A stretch of 64,000 nucleotides of DNA from a virus: positions 1-64,000 of IMG/VR virus record IMGVR_UViG_3300050821_008584; one strand, 5' to 3'. The notes under the pieces are model-generated. The model saw only the letters and a list, made by a program, of their open reading frames with translations. It had not been told where the DNA came from and did not search any database. Below, piece after piece: positions 8,021 to 15,218 of the stretch (positions within the stretch are counted from its first letter, which is position 1; every line of letters begins with the position of its first letter). Position numbers and translations under genes: made by a program.

Positions 8021-8564
8021 GCGATTCACCGAAAAGGCCAGGCGGGTAATTTTCTTTGCTCGCTATGAGGCAAGCCAGCACCGCGCAAAAGAGATCCGCA
8101 CCGAGCATTTATTGCTGGGCCTGTTGCGTGAAGATCCTGCGATTCGCGAACGGATCAACGCCGAAGATATTCGCAAGGAGATCGAGACGCAAACAGAGCG
8201 TGGTGATCCGGTCTCAACGGCTATCGGTGACGACATGCCGCTGAGCCGTGAAACCAAACAAGCACTGAATCATGCCGGCGATATCGCCGATTCGCTGCAC
8301 CATGCGCGTGTTGGCACTGAACACATTCTGCAAGCACTCTTAGCTCAACCGGATTCATTAGCCGGCAAGATCCTGAAGGCGCATGGAATCGTTGAGCAGC
8401 TTAGCTTTGAAAGTGCCGTGACCAAACTTCAGCATCAAGTTTCAGACATTGCAGCCGACGTCACCGAACTGGTGAGTGCAGCGCGAGCATTGCTCGATGG
8501 CATGACGGTTCCCGATCATCCGCTGGCCGAACGGCTGCGCAAAGCAGTGGCCAAATTCTCATGA
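8013..8564 (+). CDS. Stand-alone Clp N-domain (double Clp_N repeat) protein
   Basis: 183 residues. Two Clp_N repeats are clear: FERFTEKARRVIFFARYEAS with IRTEHLLLGLL, then PLSRETKQALNHAGDIAD with VGTEHILQALL. This is the N-terminal adaptor- and substrate-binding module of ClpA/ClpC unfoldases. The AAA+ domains that normally follow are absent; the protein ends with a helical tail. As a free N-domain it could compete for host ClpC/ClpA adaptors or redirect proteolysis, which is inference from domain loss. The start at 8013 begins exactly at the conserved MFERFT and overlaps the upstream stop. Confidence 0.88.
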   Translation: MFERFTEKARRVIFFARYEASQHRAKEIRTEHLLLGLLREDPAIRERINAEDIRKEIETQTERGDPVSTAIGDDMPLSRETKQALNHAGDIADSLHHARVGTEHILQALLAQPDSLAGKILKAHGIVEQLSFESAVTKLQHQVSDIAADVTELVSAARALLDGMTVPDHPLAERLRKAVAKFS

Positions 8565-8578
8565 ATCGGATGTGAACC

Positions 8579-8911
8579 ATGAAATGCACAGGCTCCAAAG
8601 AGCAAACCGAAGAAGGAACCGGAAACGCCATGGCGCTCAACGAACAGCTAAACGAAGTTGCCAAAAAGCTTCGCCAGTGGATCCTGTCTCTAGCCGGCAA
8701 TCTTGGCGTGTGGCTCTGCGATCACTGTTATCCGCGGCGCGTAACCAAATCAGAGCTTGGCTGGATGCAGCAAGACTGCCGCGCCGTGATGGCCTACATG
8801 GAAATGCACGGCGAGAATTCCGAATCGACCCGCCAGTGGCTTGTGAAAAGAATAGGCTTGGACCAGGTGAAAAGGGATCCGACTTTTAGCCAAACCAGAG
8901 GATCGGCATGA
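8579..8911 (+). CDS. Small hypothetical protein
   Basis: 110 residues (93 if the ATG at 8630 is used; that site has an AAGGAA upstream). Contains one CDHC motif, and otherwise helical segments such as LNEQLNEVAKKLRQWILSLAG and WMQQDCRAVMAYMEMHG. No family recognised. It lies downstream of the Clp_N protein and is coupled to the next gene by an ATGA overlap. Confidence 0.6.
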   Translation: MKCTGSKEQTEEGTGNAMALNEQLNEVAKKLRQWILSLAGNLGVWLCDHCYPRRVTKSELGWMQQDCRAVMAYMEMHGENSESTRQWLVKRIGLDQVKRDPTFSQTRGSA

Positions 8912-9201
8912 GCTCTTGGCACGGTGCAGTCGATAAACCAGCACTGCTTGCGTTCTGCGACGATAGTTTGTGGTCACCAGCGAGCAGAGCCGACATGCAC
9001 GCTCGCTGCCACGGCCGATCGCTCATTAAATTTCATTCAGCTTCCGGCAGTGAGCCTTGGGTGTATGGAGTTTGTGTATGCCCATGTCACATCGAGAAGC
9101 GGAAGAACATAGCGCGGGATAATGCCGATCGCTGGGAATGGTGGCGTGCGCATCGTGCGCCAATGAATCGTTCGAAGGACCGCTGGATGAATTCAAAGTG
9201 A
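8908..9201 (+). CDS. Small hypothetical protein with Cys/His motif
   Basis: 97 residues. Contains HARCHG and a VCVCPCHIEK segment, plausibly a zinc site, and a Trp/Arg-rich C-terminus. The start overlaps the preceding stop (ATGA). Function unknown. Confidence 0.6.
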   Translation: MSSWHGAVDKPALLAFCDDSLWSPASRADMHARCHGRSLIKFHSASGSEPWVYGVCVCPCHIEKRKNIARDNADRWEWWRAHRAPMNRSKDRWMNSK

Positions 9202-9241
9202 ACTTGTGTTATGGTGCCGAGTTTGAGCCAAAGGAGAGACC

Positions 9242-9904
9242 ATGACAACCCTAGAGAAGAAATTTGGTACGGCCATCTTCGGTTTGGATGCACAGCAGCC
9301 GTTCCCGTATCAGATGGACAAAATAATTTCGGCAGTAAAGATCGCCGAGGATTACGCGCGGATCCGTGTCGCCGAAGCACTCGAAAAAGCCGCGCAAGCC
9401 AGTTGTGCTTTGTGTGACGCACACGTGGCGGTAGAGCTAGCCAGCGAGGCAGAACGCCAGGGCGGAATTGCGTTCGTCCATATCTGGACCGATGGCAGCC
9501 GTAAGCTATGTACCGCAGCCAAGTTGCGTGCGATTGTGCCAGACGCCTCTGGCCTGCTCGCAGAGCAGTATGAGAAGCTGCGGGATGACCGAGACCTTGA
9601 GTGGATTGGAGCGATGGGAGCGGGAGCGGTGGACCTACACGCACTCGGCGGAGTAGACATCAAGAATTATGTCCAATGGCTGATTGGTTCGGTAACGGCA
9701 GGACCGGAGCAAGACATCGCCCGACTCGAGTCCGAAGTCGCACGGCTTACCAAAGCTTTAGAATTGGAACACGAAGACCTGCTGAAGGTGCGGGACCAGG
9801 AGATCGAAGCCGAGTTGCAACTTACTGATCTGCGCACCAAACTACAAGAGTTTATCGCCGCCGCACAACGAGCCCTCGGCCAAGCACACGCGGCTTCAGC
9901 GTAG
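9242..9904 (+). CDS. Hypothetical protein with C-terminal coiled coil
   Basis: 220 residues. The first 60 residues are helical, with CALC. The middle has a compact alpha/beta part. Residues about 155-215 form a probable coiled coil (ARLESEVARLTKALELEHED). GGAGAGACC precedes the ATG. It is the last gene of the plus-strand set 6895-9904 and is followed by a repeat array, with no obvious hairpin terminator. Function unknown; oligomerisation through the coiled coil is likely. Confidence 0.7.
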   Translation: MTTLEKKFGTAIFGLDAQQPFPYQMDKIISAVKIAEDYARIRVAEALEKAAQASCALCDAHVAVELASEAERQGGIAFVHIWTDGSRKLCTAAKLRAIVPDASGLLAEQYEKLRDDRDLEWIGAMGAGAVDLHALGGVDIKNYVQWLIGSVTAGPEQDIARLESEVARLTKALELEHEDLLKVRDQEIEAELQLTDLRTKLQEFIAAAQRALGQAHAASA

Positions 9905-9914
9905 CATTTTGCGC

Positions 9915-10245
9915 AACTAACAACTTGGTTTCCATCTGGCTAATGGCCCTGCACCGTTAGTTTGGTTTCCACACGAAACTTGAGCCTGGCACATGGCGGA
10001 TTTGGTTTTAAAAATTGCGTAATGGCTGCACGGCAAGTTTGGGTTCCAGATGTCCAATGGCCTCGGCACAATAAGCTTGGTTTCCAGAACTGTAATGGGC
10101 GTTGCCTTGCACGTATCTTTTGGTTTCCAGATTTCCGATGGCCTTGACATCGTGCTAATTGGGTTCCAATAAAAAAGTGGCCTTGCAACGCCTTCATTGG
10201 TTTGACCAACACCGGGAAGCTGGTTTTTCAATGCGTTGCCGGTTC
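9915..10245. repeat. Array of about eight degenerate 37-45-base units (TTGGTTTCCA...AATGGCC)
   Basis: The units begin with TTGGTTTCCA or TTGGGTTCCA, continue with about ten variable bases, then AATGGCC and TGCAC-like endings. Units start near 9923, 9960, 10000, 10036, 10077, 10119, 10158 and 10197. Inverted, the core reads TGGAAACCA, matching the GGAAxCCA core of the other arrays. Minus-strand frames of 90-104 codons across the block are repeat artefacts. No cas genes are present and the units differ too much for a CRISPR. Confidence 0.75.
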
Positions 10246-10253
10246 TAGTTCAT

Positions 10254-10265
10254 AGTAAACGCTTA
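10254..10265 (-). repeat. Dispersed 12-mer TAAGCGTTTACT, copy 3 (inverted)
   Basis: Exact inverse copy of the word at 1825, lying at the end of the repeat array. Confidence 0.6.
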
Positions 10266-10274
10266 TCCTGCACA

Positions 10275-10286
10275 AGTAAACGCTTA
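10275..10286 (-). repeat. Dispersed 12-mer TAAGCGTTTACT, copy 4 (inverted)
   Basis: Second inverse copy, 21 bases (two helical turns) from copy 3. The pairing on one face of the helix fits an operator or protein-binding pair. It touches the stop codon of the gene at 10284. Confidence 0.6.
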
Positions 10287-10733
10287 ATTCACCCGCAGCC
10301 TAGAGTTAAGCGTGGCAAAGGTTGTGTTTGCTCCAATCGTTAGAACTTGCGGGATCCACCAGACATGCCGAACCCAGGTGTGGCTTCGCTTCATTCGTTC
10401 GGCTAACCACATTTCGCCTACGATAAGGCCGATCCCGACCGGGACCATACGCTTCCACGTCGGATAGCGACCGATGAGCAATCGAGAAACAGGATCTTCC
10501 TCGTGTCTTGTGATGGTCCATTGCTGCAGATAGGAGCCGCAAAACACTGGAGCCCCATTAACGCTGCAAGGGATCGGTGCCAGTGCGGTCCAATTATGCG
10601 TTCCAATGATTCTTGACGTAGTCACTCCATCGGCAACCAAAGCTGCGGTTGAGATCGAAGTTAAGGCCATTACCGGACGGTCGCGTACAGCTTGGCATAA
10701 GGACGCGACAATCAAGACGCATTCAATAAACAT
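10284..10733 (-). CDS. Predicted multi-span membrane protein
   Basis: 149 residues. Hydrophobic segments at about 1-14 (MFIECVLIVASL), 20-36, 95-110 (PVGIGLIVGEMWLAE) and 122-140 suggest three or four membrane passes. The start at 10733 is chosen because GAGGAGGATC lies immediately upstream. It is the last gene of the minus-strand operon that begins near 16.7 kb. No family recognised with confidence; the topology resembles small DUF5658-like proteins. Confidence 0.65.
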   Translation of the reverse strand: MFIECVLIVASLCQAVRDRPVMALTSISTAALVADGVTTSRIIGTHNWTALAPIPCSVNGAPVFCGSYLQQWTITRHEEDPVSRLLIGRYPTWKRMVPVGIGLIVGEMWLAERMKRSHTWVRHVWWIPQVLTIGANTTFATLNSRLRVN

Positions 10734-10744
10734 TTTGATCCTCC

Positions 10745-11137
10745 TCAGTTCCACTTCAAATAACTGCCGCCCAACTGGTCGATGCGCTTAAAAATCTCGC
10801 TGATCCGTTTGTAATCGTCAGCCGTGCCGGTGTAGGCGGCCTGATCTCGAGCCACAATCAGGTCGACCAGCTCTTGATCGAAGCATGGCAACACAAACGA
10901 TGCGCCAAAGTTGTAGACAAGTCCGCCGTCCCACTTCCAGATGATCGGCTTGCCTCTATCGTGGTCGTAGATGTTAATGCGGCCTAGCCAACACTCGCCG
11001 TGCTCTTCGGCGTAGGCAGCAATCAAATCGCGCTGATGATCGTTCAAAGGATTGACGATTGGATAGCCAGCTTCCATTTCGTGATAGCCTGAGCGAAAGT
11101 CCTCGGTGATTTGGTGTAAGGCATCGGCAATTTTCAT
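10745..11137 (-). CDS. Hypothetical protein
   Basis: 130 residues, acidic, rich in aromatic residues (ECWLGRINIYDHDRGKPIIW). No family recognised. The ATG overlaps the stop of the upstream gene as TAATG, indicating coupled translation. Function unknown. Confidence 0.7.
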   Translation of the reverse strand: MKIADALHQITEDFRSGYHEMEAGYPIVNPLNDHQRDLIAAYAEEHGECWLGRINIYDHDRGKPIIWKWDGGLVYNFGASFVLPCFDQELVDLIVARDQAAYTGTADDYKRISEIFKRIDQLGGSYLKWN

Positions 11138-11381
11138 TAGTCGAACCCCACAATTTTGCTGCCCACAGGTTTCTTTCGTTCGACCACTTTAACCGTGAAT
11201 TTAGCCAGCCTCTCGAAGGCAGCAACGATCTGATCTTCTTTTCGGCCGTTGACAAGTCCAAGTCATTGATACCAGAGAGCTGCGCTTTGATCAGTTTCAG
11301 CTTTTTGGCATCCCGTACCGCCAGCTTATTGCGCTGGCTTATATGCCGCAGAAAAGCCCGTGCTGGTTTAGGTCGTGCCAT
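11137..11381 (-). CDS. Small basic protein encoded in two frames (-1 frameshift)
   Basis: The frame from the ATG at 11381 reads well for about 47 residues (MARPKPARAFLRHISQRNKL...). Beyond CCGAAAAGAAG near 11230 the believable coding continues in the -1 frame (EDQIVAAFERLAKFTVKVVE, ending VGSKIVGFD). The -1 frame stops in TAA overlapping the next ATG as TAATG, exactly as other pairs here, while the zero frame runs 160 bases into the next gene. Either programmed -1 frameshifting at CGAAAAG, a real mutation, or a sequence error. The product would be about 81 basic residues, function unknown. Confidence 0.55.
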
Positions 11382-11803
11382 CAGAGTGTCTCCATATCTT
11401 TGGCGGTGACGGCTTCAATCGTGCTGTCGTCGCAACCATCGTATTTCCAGAGCAGGTTTCCTTCTTTGCCTTGCTGAACCGCATTCGCCTTAGCCTCTTC
11501 GGGATTATTGGCAAACACGCAAGCACTGGCAGTGAGCGAGCCCGAAGCAGTTAAGGCTACCCAATACCGCTTCTTCTCCGTCAGGCCCAAGTCAGCTGCG
11601 GTGAGATTGCGCGATGGCTTTTGTGTGATTGCTTTCCAAGGACGCCCCTTCGAATCAAACCAAGTATCATGGGCGGGATTGAATTGGAACTCTTCTTGGG
11701 TATCGCTTGCGTATGCCCGATTGGCCCAGTCGAAATCCGATCTGTTGACGGTGACAGTTTTATCATCGCCCCATCCGAACGATTTGAGATTGTATGTAAT
11801 CAT
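11381..11803 (-). CDS. Hypothetical protein
   Basis: 140 residues. The start at 11803 (MITYNLKSFGWGDDKTV) is supported by a GGAG six bases upstream and by an ATGA overlap with the upstream stop. Longer starts would overlap the upstream gene heavily. The middle (FDSKGRPWKAITQK and LTEKKRYWVALTASGS) looks like a small beta-rich domain, and the end is acidic. Function unknown. Confidence 0.68.
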   Translation of the reverse strand: MITYNLKSFGWGDDKTVTVNRSDFDWANRAYASDTQEEFQFNPAHDTWFDSKGRPWKAITQKPSRNLTAADLGLTEKKRYWVALTASGSLTASACVFANNPEEAKANAVQQGKEGNLLWKYDGCDDSTIEAVTAKDMETL

Positions 11804-12306
11804 TTGCTGCTCCATAACCGGCTTAGCCATCTGGCAGCGCGAGGCACCTGATTTATTGCCAGAGCGGTCAACTGCGTCGAGAGATTGCCAATGAAGTCTC
11901 GTAAGCTTTCCTCTGTGAGTTTTTGAGACCATTCAGTGACGCCGGCGAAGTCGACGATGCCTTTACTCGTTACCCATCGGATATCGCCGCCGATGTACCG
12001 CAGCTTTTCGTTGCCACTGACGCCAATCTGGCAAACGTCGCCAGGCAGGATATGGCGCTGAATGGCTGTGCAGATATCCAGTTCGAACCATTCATCGTTC
12101 GCGCCGTAGTTTTCTACATCCTGTAATACAGTCGAGGGATATAGGCCGTACCAGCCGAAGTTGAAGTAGCCGTCGTAGTTTTCATCAAAGAAGCCGTCTT
12201 CTTTTGCGTGGTCCTTGAGCCACTGCACGTCGGGATCCGCAAGGAATGCGTCGATGTCTCGCACGCGAAACGATGTGCTTTCCAATGCTCCATAGAAGTC
12301 AGACAT
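11800..12306 (-). CDS. Hypothetical protein
   Basis: 168 residues, acidic and aromatic-rich in the first half (GFFDENYDGYFNFGWYGLYP). Excellent AAAGGAGAATA ribosome-binding site. The end overlaps the next start (ATGA). No recognisable domain; the composition resembles small DNA-mimic or antirestriction-type proteins, but I cannot support that further. Confidence 0.65.
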   Translation of the reverse strand: MSDFYGALESTSFRVRDIDAFLADPDVQWLKDHAKEDGFFDENYDGYFNFGWYGLYPSTVLQDVENYGANDEWFELDICTAIQRHILPGDVCQIGVSGNEKLRYIGGDIRWVTSKGIVDFAGVTEWSQKLTEESLRDFIGNLSTQLTALAINQVPRAARWLSRLWSSK

Positions 12307-12319
12307 TATTCTCCTTTGT

Positions 12320-12454
12320 TTAGTTCCACTTATCTTTCCAAGACATTACCATCAACAAAATCGCAGCTACGGTTAGATATACGTTGTGGCTGCCTTCCCA
12401 TACGAGCAGGCCAAACAGTGTTATCACTACCAAGCGAAAGCAATAGACCAGCAT
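12320..12454 (-). CDS. Small membrane protein, 44 residues
   Basis: Sequence MLVYCFRLVVITLFGLLV then a short loop and VYLTVAAILLMVMSWKDKWN: two hydrophobic helices. It starts three bases after the stop of the upstream gene and fills an otherwise empty gap in the operon. A phage two-helix membrane peptide might be a holin, antiholin or exclusion factor, but nothing proves it. Confidence 0.55.
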   Translation of the reverse strand: MLVYCFRLVVITLFGLLVWEGSHNVYLTVAAILLMVMSWKDKWN

Positions 12455-12456
12455 GT

Positions 12457-12720
12457 TCAAATCACCGGGAACGTCAGTTGCTCGGCTCGACGTCCAGCTC
12501 CGTTGGTTTGGCCGAACAACGATCCAGGTCCATTGCCTTCATCGTCTTGGGACGGATAAATAATGGTGCCGTTGTCCAGCTGCAGAACCAGGGCACTGCG
12601 CGACCAGCCCAGACCTTCCATTTCCTTTGCGGTCATGTAGCGCACCGCAATGATCTTGCGACCAGCCAAGTGTTTGGTTCCGTACTGAGTCCAGCGATCC
12701 AAATATGGATTCTTTGGCAT
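12457..12720 (-). CDS. Conserved small phage-type protein (LVGxxIxxVRYM family)
   Basis: 87 residues. HLAGRKIIAVRYMTAKEMEG, LVLQLDNGTIIYPSQDDEGN and a C-terminal FPVI match a conserved small protein family I know from many bacterial and phage genomes, of unknown function. The start at 12720 is chosen because GAGAGGAGGACTAAA precedes it. Confidence 0.72.
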   Translation of the reverse strand: MPKNPYLDRWTQYGTKHLAGRKIIAVRYMTAKEMEGLGWSRSALVLQLDNGTIIYPSQDDEGNGPGSLFGQTNGAGRRAEQLTFPVI

Positions 12721-12733
12721 TTTAGTCCTCCTC

Positions 12734-12985
12734 TCAGTTAATGGTCGGCATGGAGCCGGTGAAAAACTTCTCCGCACAGTGCCCGCAAATTAAAATGAGA
12801 TCGTCAGCCGTGAGTGTCTTGAGCCGACTGGCGCACGCCAAGCACAACATCTCTCCAGGATCATCTGGTTTCGCTTCCCTGAAATGAGCCGTTGCCGCTC
12901 CATTCTGAACGACGTGGGTACACGCTATGTACGCCAAGTGCCGACCAGGATGTGCTTCGCAGGTTACCGTTTTATCTTTTGCCAT
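12734..12985 (-). CDS. Small zinc-binding hypothetical protein
   Basis: 83 residues with three cysteine pairs or near-pairs: CEAHPGRHLAYIAC, CLAC and CGHC. These suggest one or two zinc sites. GGGAGATGACAAA precedes the ATG. Part of the operon 10284-16650. Function unknown. Confidence 0.68.
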   Translation of the reverse strand: MAKDKTVTCEAHPGRHLAYIACTHVVQNGAATAHFREAKPDDPGEMLCLACASRLKTLTADDLILICGHCAEKFFTGSMPTIN

Positions 12986-12989
12986 TTTG

Positions 12990-13277
12990 TCATCTCCCTA
13001 ACAGAATGCGCTCGGCACGACGTTGAATGCGGTTGCCGCCGTAAACGCGAATACCAGAGTGGCCGACGTAGATGGTTCCGGCTGGCTCTGCGACGATACC
13101 GGCTTCGCGCAGCAGGAACATGGCGAACTTCTGGCCGATGCCACCTTCAGTTGCCTTCCAGACCGAATGAATCAGGTTGTGGTTGCGTTCTTTGAATGCG
13201 CGTTCCTTTGCGCGTTGCTGCTTAATCAACTCCAAGTGGCGATTGGTGCGTCGCCGCATGCCTAATCTGCGTCTCAT
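12990..13277 (-). CDS. Small basic hypothetical protein
   Basis: 95 residues with an Arg-rich N-terminus (MRRRLGMRRRTNRHLELIKQ). The second half has a small mixed domain (AGTIYVGHSGIRVYGGNRIQ). Overlaps the upstream stop (ATGA at 13274-13277). Function unknown; nucleic-acid contact is plausible from charge. Confidence 0.65.
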   Translation of the reverse strand: MRRRLGMRRRTNRHLELIKQQRAKERAFKERNHNLIHSVWKATEGGIGQKFAMFLLREAGIVAEPAGTIYVGHSGIRVYGGNRIQRRAERILLGR

Positions 13278-13768
13278 AAAACACTTCCAGTTTTGACGAG
13301 CGCACCACCGGTTCCAGGCTTTACTACGGCGACGATAATCTTCAATCCAAACACGCTTGGGAAGAATTCGCCTTGTTCGGTAGCGACGCGCCCTTCCTTG
13401 CCATTTGAAGGAAGCTGTGAGATTCCGTCGACGAGAATCTTTTCGCCGTCGAAAGCTTTCAATGTCGCTGGCAGCTTCACTTCCTTGCCGCGCTTGTTTA
13501 CCACATAGGCATCACCAGGCTTGCCGCCCATGGACACCACATTTACAAATATCCTTTTCTTGGACATGCCTTTCTTTCTGTGTTTAAGAATGACTCGGCC
13601 CGGTCGCCAGAAGCCTAGAGCGTCCCAGTGGCCGGATGTAACGATCCAATTGGTTATCCAATTGGTCGCAGTAAAGATGCGCTTGCCACAACGATATGCA
13701 GCAGCTGCCGTGCGGTGTTCGTGATCACAGTCTGTAGTTGTAGTGCTCGCCACGTAATAAGTTTTCAT
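13274..13768 (-). CDS. Hypothetical protein, possibly two fused small genes
   Basis: 164 residues in one frame. The N-terminal 65 residues (MKTYYVASTTTTDCDHEHRT, AAYRCGKRIF) look like a small stand-alone domain. At residue 68 an internal MSKKRIFVNVVSMGGKPGDA could start a second beta-rich domain. There is no stop between them, so I annotate one gene. Overlaps both neighbours by ATGA. No family recognised. Confidence 0.62.
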   Translation of the reverse strand: MKTYYVASTTTTDCDHEHRTAAAAYRCGKRIFTATNWITNWIVTSGHWDALGFWRPGRVILKHRKKGMSKKRIFVNVVSMGGKPGDAYVVNKRGKEVKLPATLKAFDGEKILVDGISQLPSNGKEGRVATEQGEFFPSVFGLKIIVAVVKPGTGGALVKTGSVL

Positions 13769-14178
13769 GCCCGCTCCCTGAAGTCGCTATTCCGGCTGTT
13801 TCCGCCAGCGGCTTCGACCGGCAGTTTGAATTGAGCTCCATCGGAACGTGTGGCGAGCAAAGGGAAAAGGTGCGACCGCGTTGCGAGCCCAGTGATGGTG
13901 TAGGAATTGCCGCGGTAGCGTATGGTCTTGCCCAACTGCGAAGGCTTGAGCCCGTACAGCGCAGCATAACTTTTGAAATCTTCTGCCTCGCGTGAGGCTG
14001 GCGCGCCTTTGCCGTTGGTGATGGCCAGCTCCAACTTGAAATTGCAGAACTGCTCGCGGAATCTGGCATTGGCCACGTCCACCTTGATCCCATACTTCTT
14101 CGCGACGCCTTGCAGTGCCGCGTTTAGTTCTTCCCGCAACTGCCGCAGAACAACTCTGTCAAATGCTTTGATCTTCAT
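13765..14178 (-). CDS. Conserved phage-type hypothetical protein
   Basis: 137 residues. The N-terminal helix LRQLREELNAALQGVAKKYG is followed by ANARFREQFCNFKLELAI. The middle carries KSYAALYGLKPSQLGKTIRYRGNSYTITGL, and the end is Gly/Asn/Arg-rich. I recognise this arrangement from phage genomes as a conserved protein of unknown function; the middle segment resembles a DNA-binding module. Coupled to its neighbour by ATGA. Confidence 0.72.
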   Translation of the reverse strand: MKIKAFDRVVLRQLREELNAALQGVAKKYGIKVDVANARFREQFCNFKLELAITNGKGAPASREAEDFKSYAALYGLKPSQLGKTIRYRGNSYTITGLATRSHLFPLLATRSDGAQFKLPVEAAGGNSRNSDFRERA

Positions 14179-14180
14179 TT

Positions 14181-14498
14181 TTATATCCTCTCAAGTCTCT
14201 GGCCCATGAAGTGCTTTGAGCAAAAGGCCAGGAAGAAATTTACCGATCGATCCTCGTCAATGTGGGTGGCCGGCGCACCACAGGTGTCGCAGTGTTCCCG
14301 TGCCAGTTTGTCGCCATTGTTGCAGGTAGGGCAGACGACCAGATCGAAGCTGCCATCGCGCGGCACAACGACCAGCTCCGATTCGCGGATGTATCTGGAG
14401 CAACGGTCGCAGTGGTAAATAAGTTCCCGTTCATCCGATATCGACGTCCCTGTGGGATGGCCGGGAGGAAAATTAGAGTTGCCTCCGAAGCCGTTCAT
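14181..14498 (-). CDS. Double zinc-ribbon-like protein
   Basis: 105 residues with CDRC, CPTC and CDTC pairs and a later C, giving two probable zinc sites. N-terminus Gly/Asn/Pro-rich. The segment VVVPRDGSFDLVVCP between the pairs is typical of a zinc ribbon. Start overlaps the upstream stop (14495-14498). Function unknown. Confidence 0.68.
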   Translation of the reverse strand: MNGFGGNSNFPPGHPTGTSISDERELIYHCDRCSRYIRESELVVVPRDGSFDLVVCPTCNNGDKLAREHCDTCGAPATHIDEDRSVNFFLAFCSKHFMGQRLERI

Positions 14499-14755
14499 TG
14501 CCGCACCGTGATCGTGACGGCGATGCGTTCGGGTCGGGATTGGAACGTTGCCTTATGAACGTAAATCGTTCCCACAAGGCCGCGGTTGTTAGGACCTGTG
14601 CCATCTTCGTGAAAACGATAGGTGTTCGGAGTCTCCTTCTCAAAGGTAAAAGGGACTGTGACGGTGTTTCCTACGCTGCCTGTAATAAAACCTTCGGGGT
14701 TTTTGGCGCGCTTTGTTGCAACTGTTTTCGCTGCCGCTGTCATTTTCGTTGCCAT
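14495..14755 (-). CDS. Small hypothetical protein
   Basis: 86 residues. The basic Ala/Lys/Thr N-terminus (MATKMTAAAKTVATKRAKN) resembles that of the protein at 5910-6635. A beta-rich core follows (GNTVTVPFTFEKETPNTYRF). The start at 14755 is chosen because of AGGAGAATCAA, a version of the shared leader. Function unknown. Confidence 0.7.
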   Translation of the reverse strand: MATKMTAAAKTVATKRAKNPEGFITGSVGNTVTVPFTFEKETPNTYRFHEDGTGPNNRGLVGTIYVHKATFQSRPERIAVTITVRQ

Positions 14756-14794
14756 TTGATTCTCCTTTCGACAGAACGCCGACATTTGCTACAC

Positions 14795-14866
14795 TTACTT
14801 CAAGCCCAAGGGCCGGTTGAAATCCAAAAACGGAATGGCTCTACTTGCCGTCGTTCGGTTCCTCAT
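14795..14866 (-). CDS. Possible 23-residue peptide
   Basis: A short frame (MRNRTTASRAIPFLDFNRPL...) between two real genes. TAGGCA lies before the ATG. No supporting overlap on its downstream side. Reported only because it fills the 114-base gap. Confidence 0.25.
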   Translation of the reverse strand: MRNRTTASRAIPFLDFNRPLGLK

Positions 14867-14869
14867 TGC

Positions 14870-15163
14870 CTATGTTGAGTGATTCCGGATTGCCCTGGCC
14901 GACGCGAAAAACTTCGCCACGCGCTGGCTCTCTTCCGCTGACGCCGCGATGCCTTCCATCATTTCCATCTCCTGTTCGTAAAACGCGGCGATCTCGGCAG
15001 ACTTCCGGTCCGAGTCGGCCGCTTTTCGCCGCGCCTCAAACTCTTTCGCGGTGAGTAGTCGACCCGCTTTGACGAACTTGGCCTTACGAAACAACGGCAG
15101 TGCTTTGAGGAAAGTAAAGTTCTTTACGTCGCCATTCACAACCAGTACTGTTCTTGTTGCCAT
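14870..15163 (-). CDS. Small hypothetical protein
   Basis: 97 residues. Beta-strand-like start (MATRTVLVVNGDVKNFTFLK), then a long helix rich in Arg, Glu and Lys (AKEFEARRKAADSDRKSAEI) that may form a coiled coil. Strong leader AAAGGGAGAATG before the ATG. Ends in TAG. Function unknown. Confidence 0.68.
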   Translation of the reverse strand: MATRTVLVVNGDVKNFTFLKALPLFRKAKFVKAGRLLTAKEFEARRKAADSDRKSAEIAAFYEQEMEMMEGIAASAEESQRVAKFFASARAIRNHST

Positions 15164-15218
15164 TTTTTCATTCTCCCTTTACTGCCGATTCCGATTTAGC
15201 TCGAACTACCGGAACCGG

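Noticed and set aside
7191-10245. CRISPR array at 7191 or 9915
   Set aside because: Units are degenerate, spacing is irregular, and no cas gene is present.
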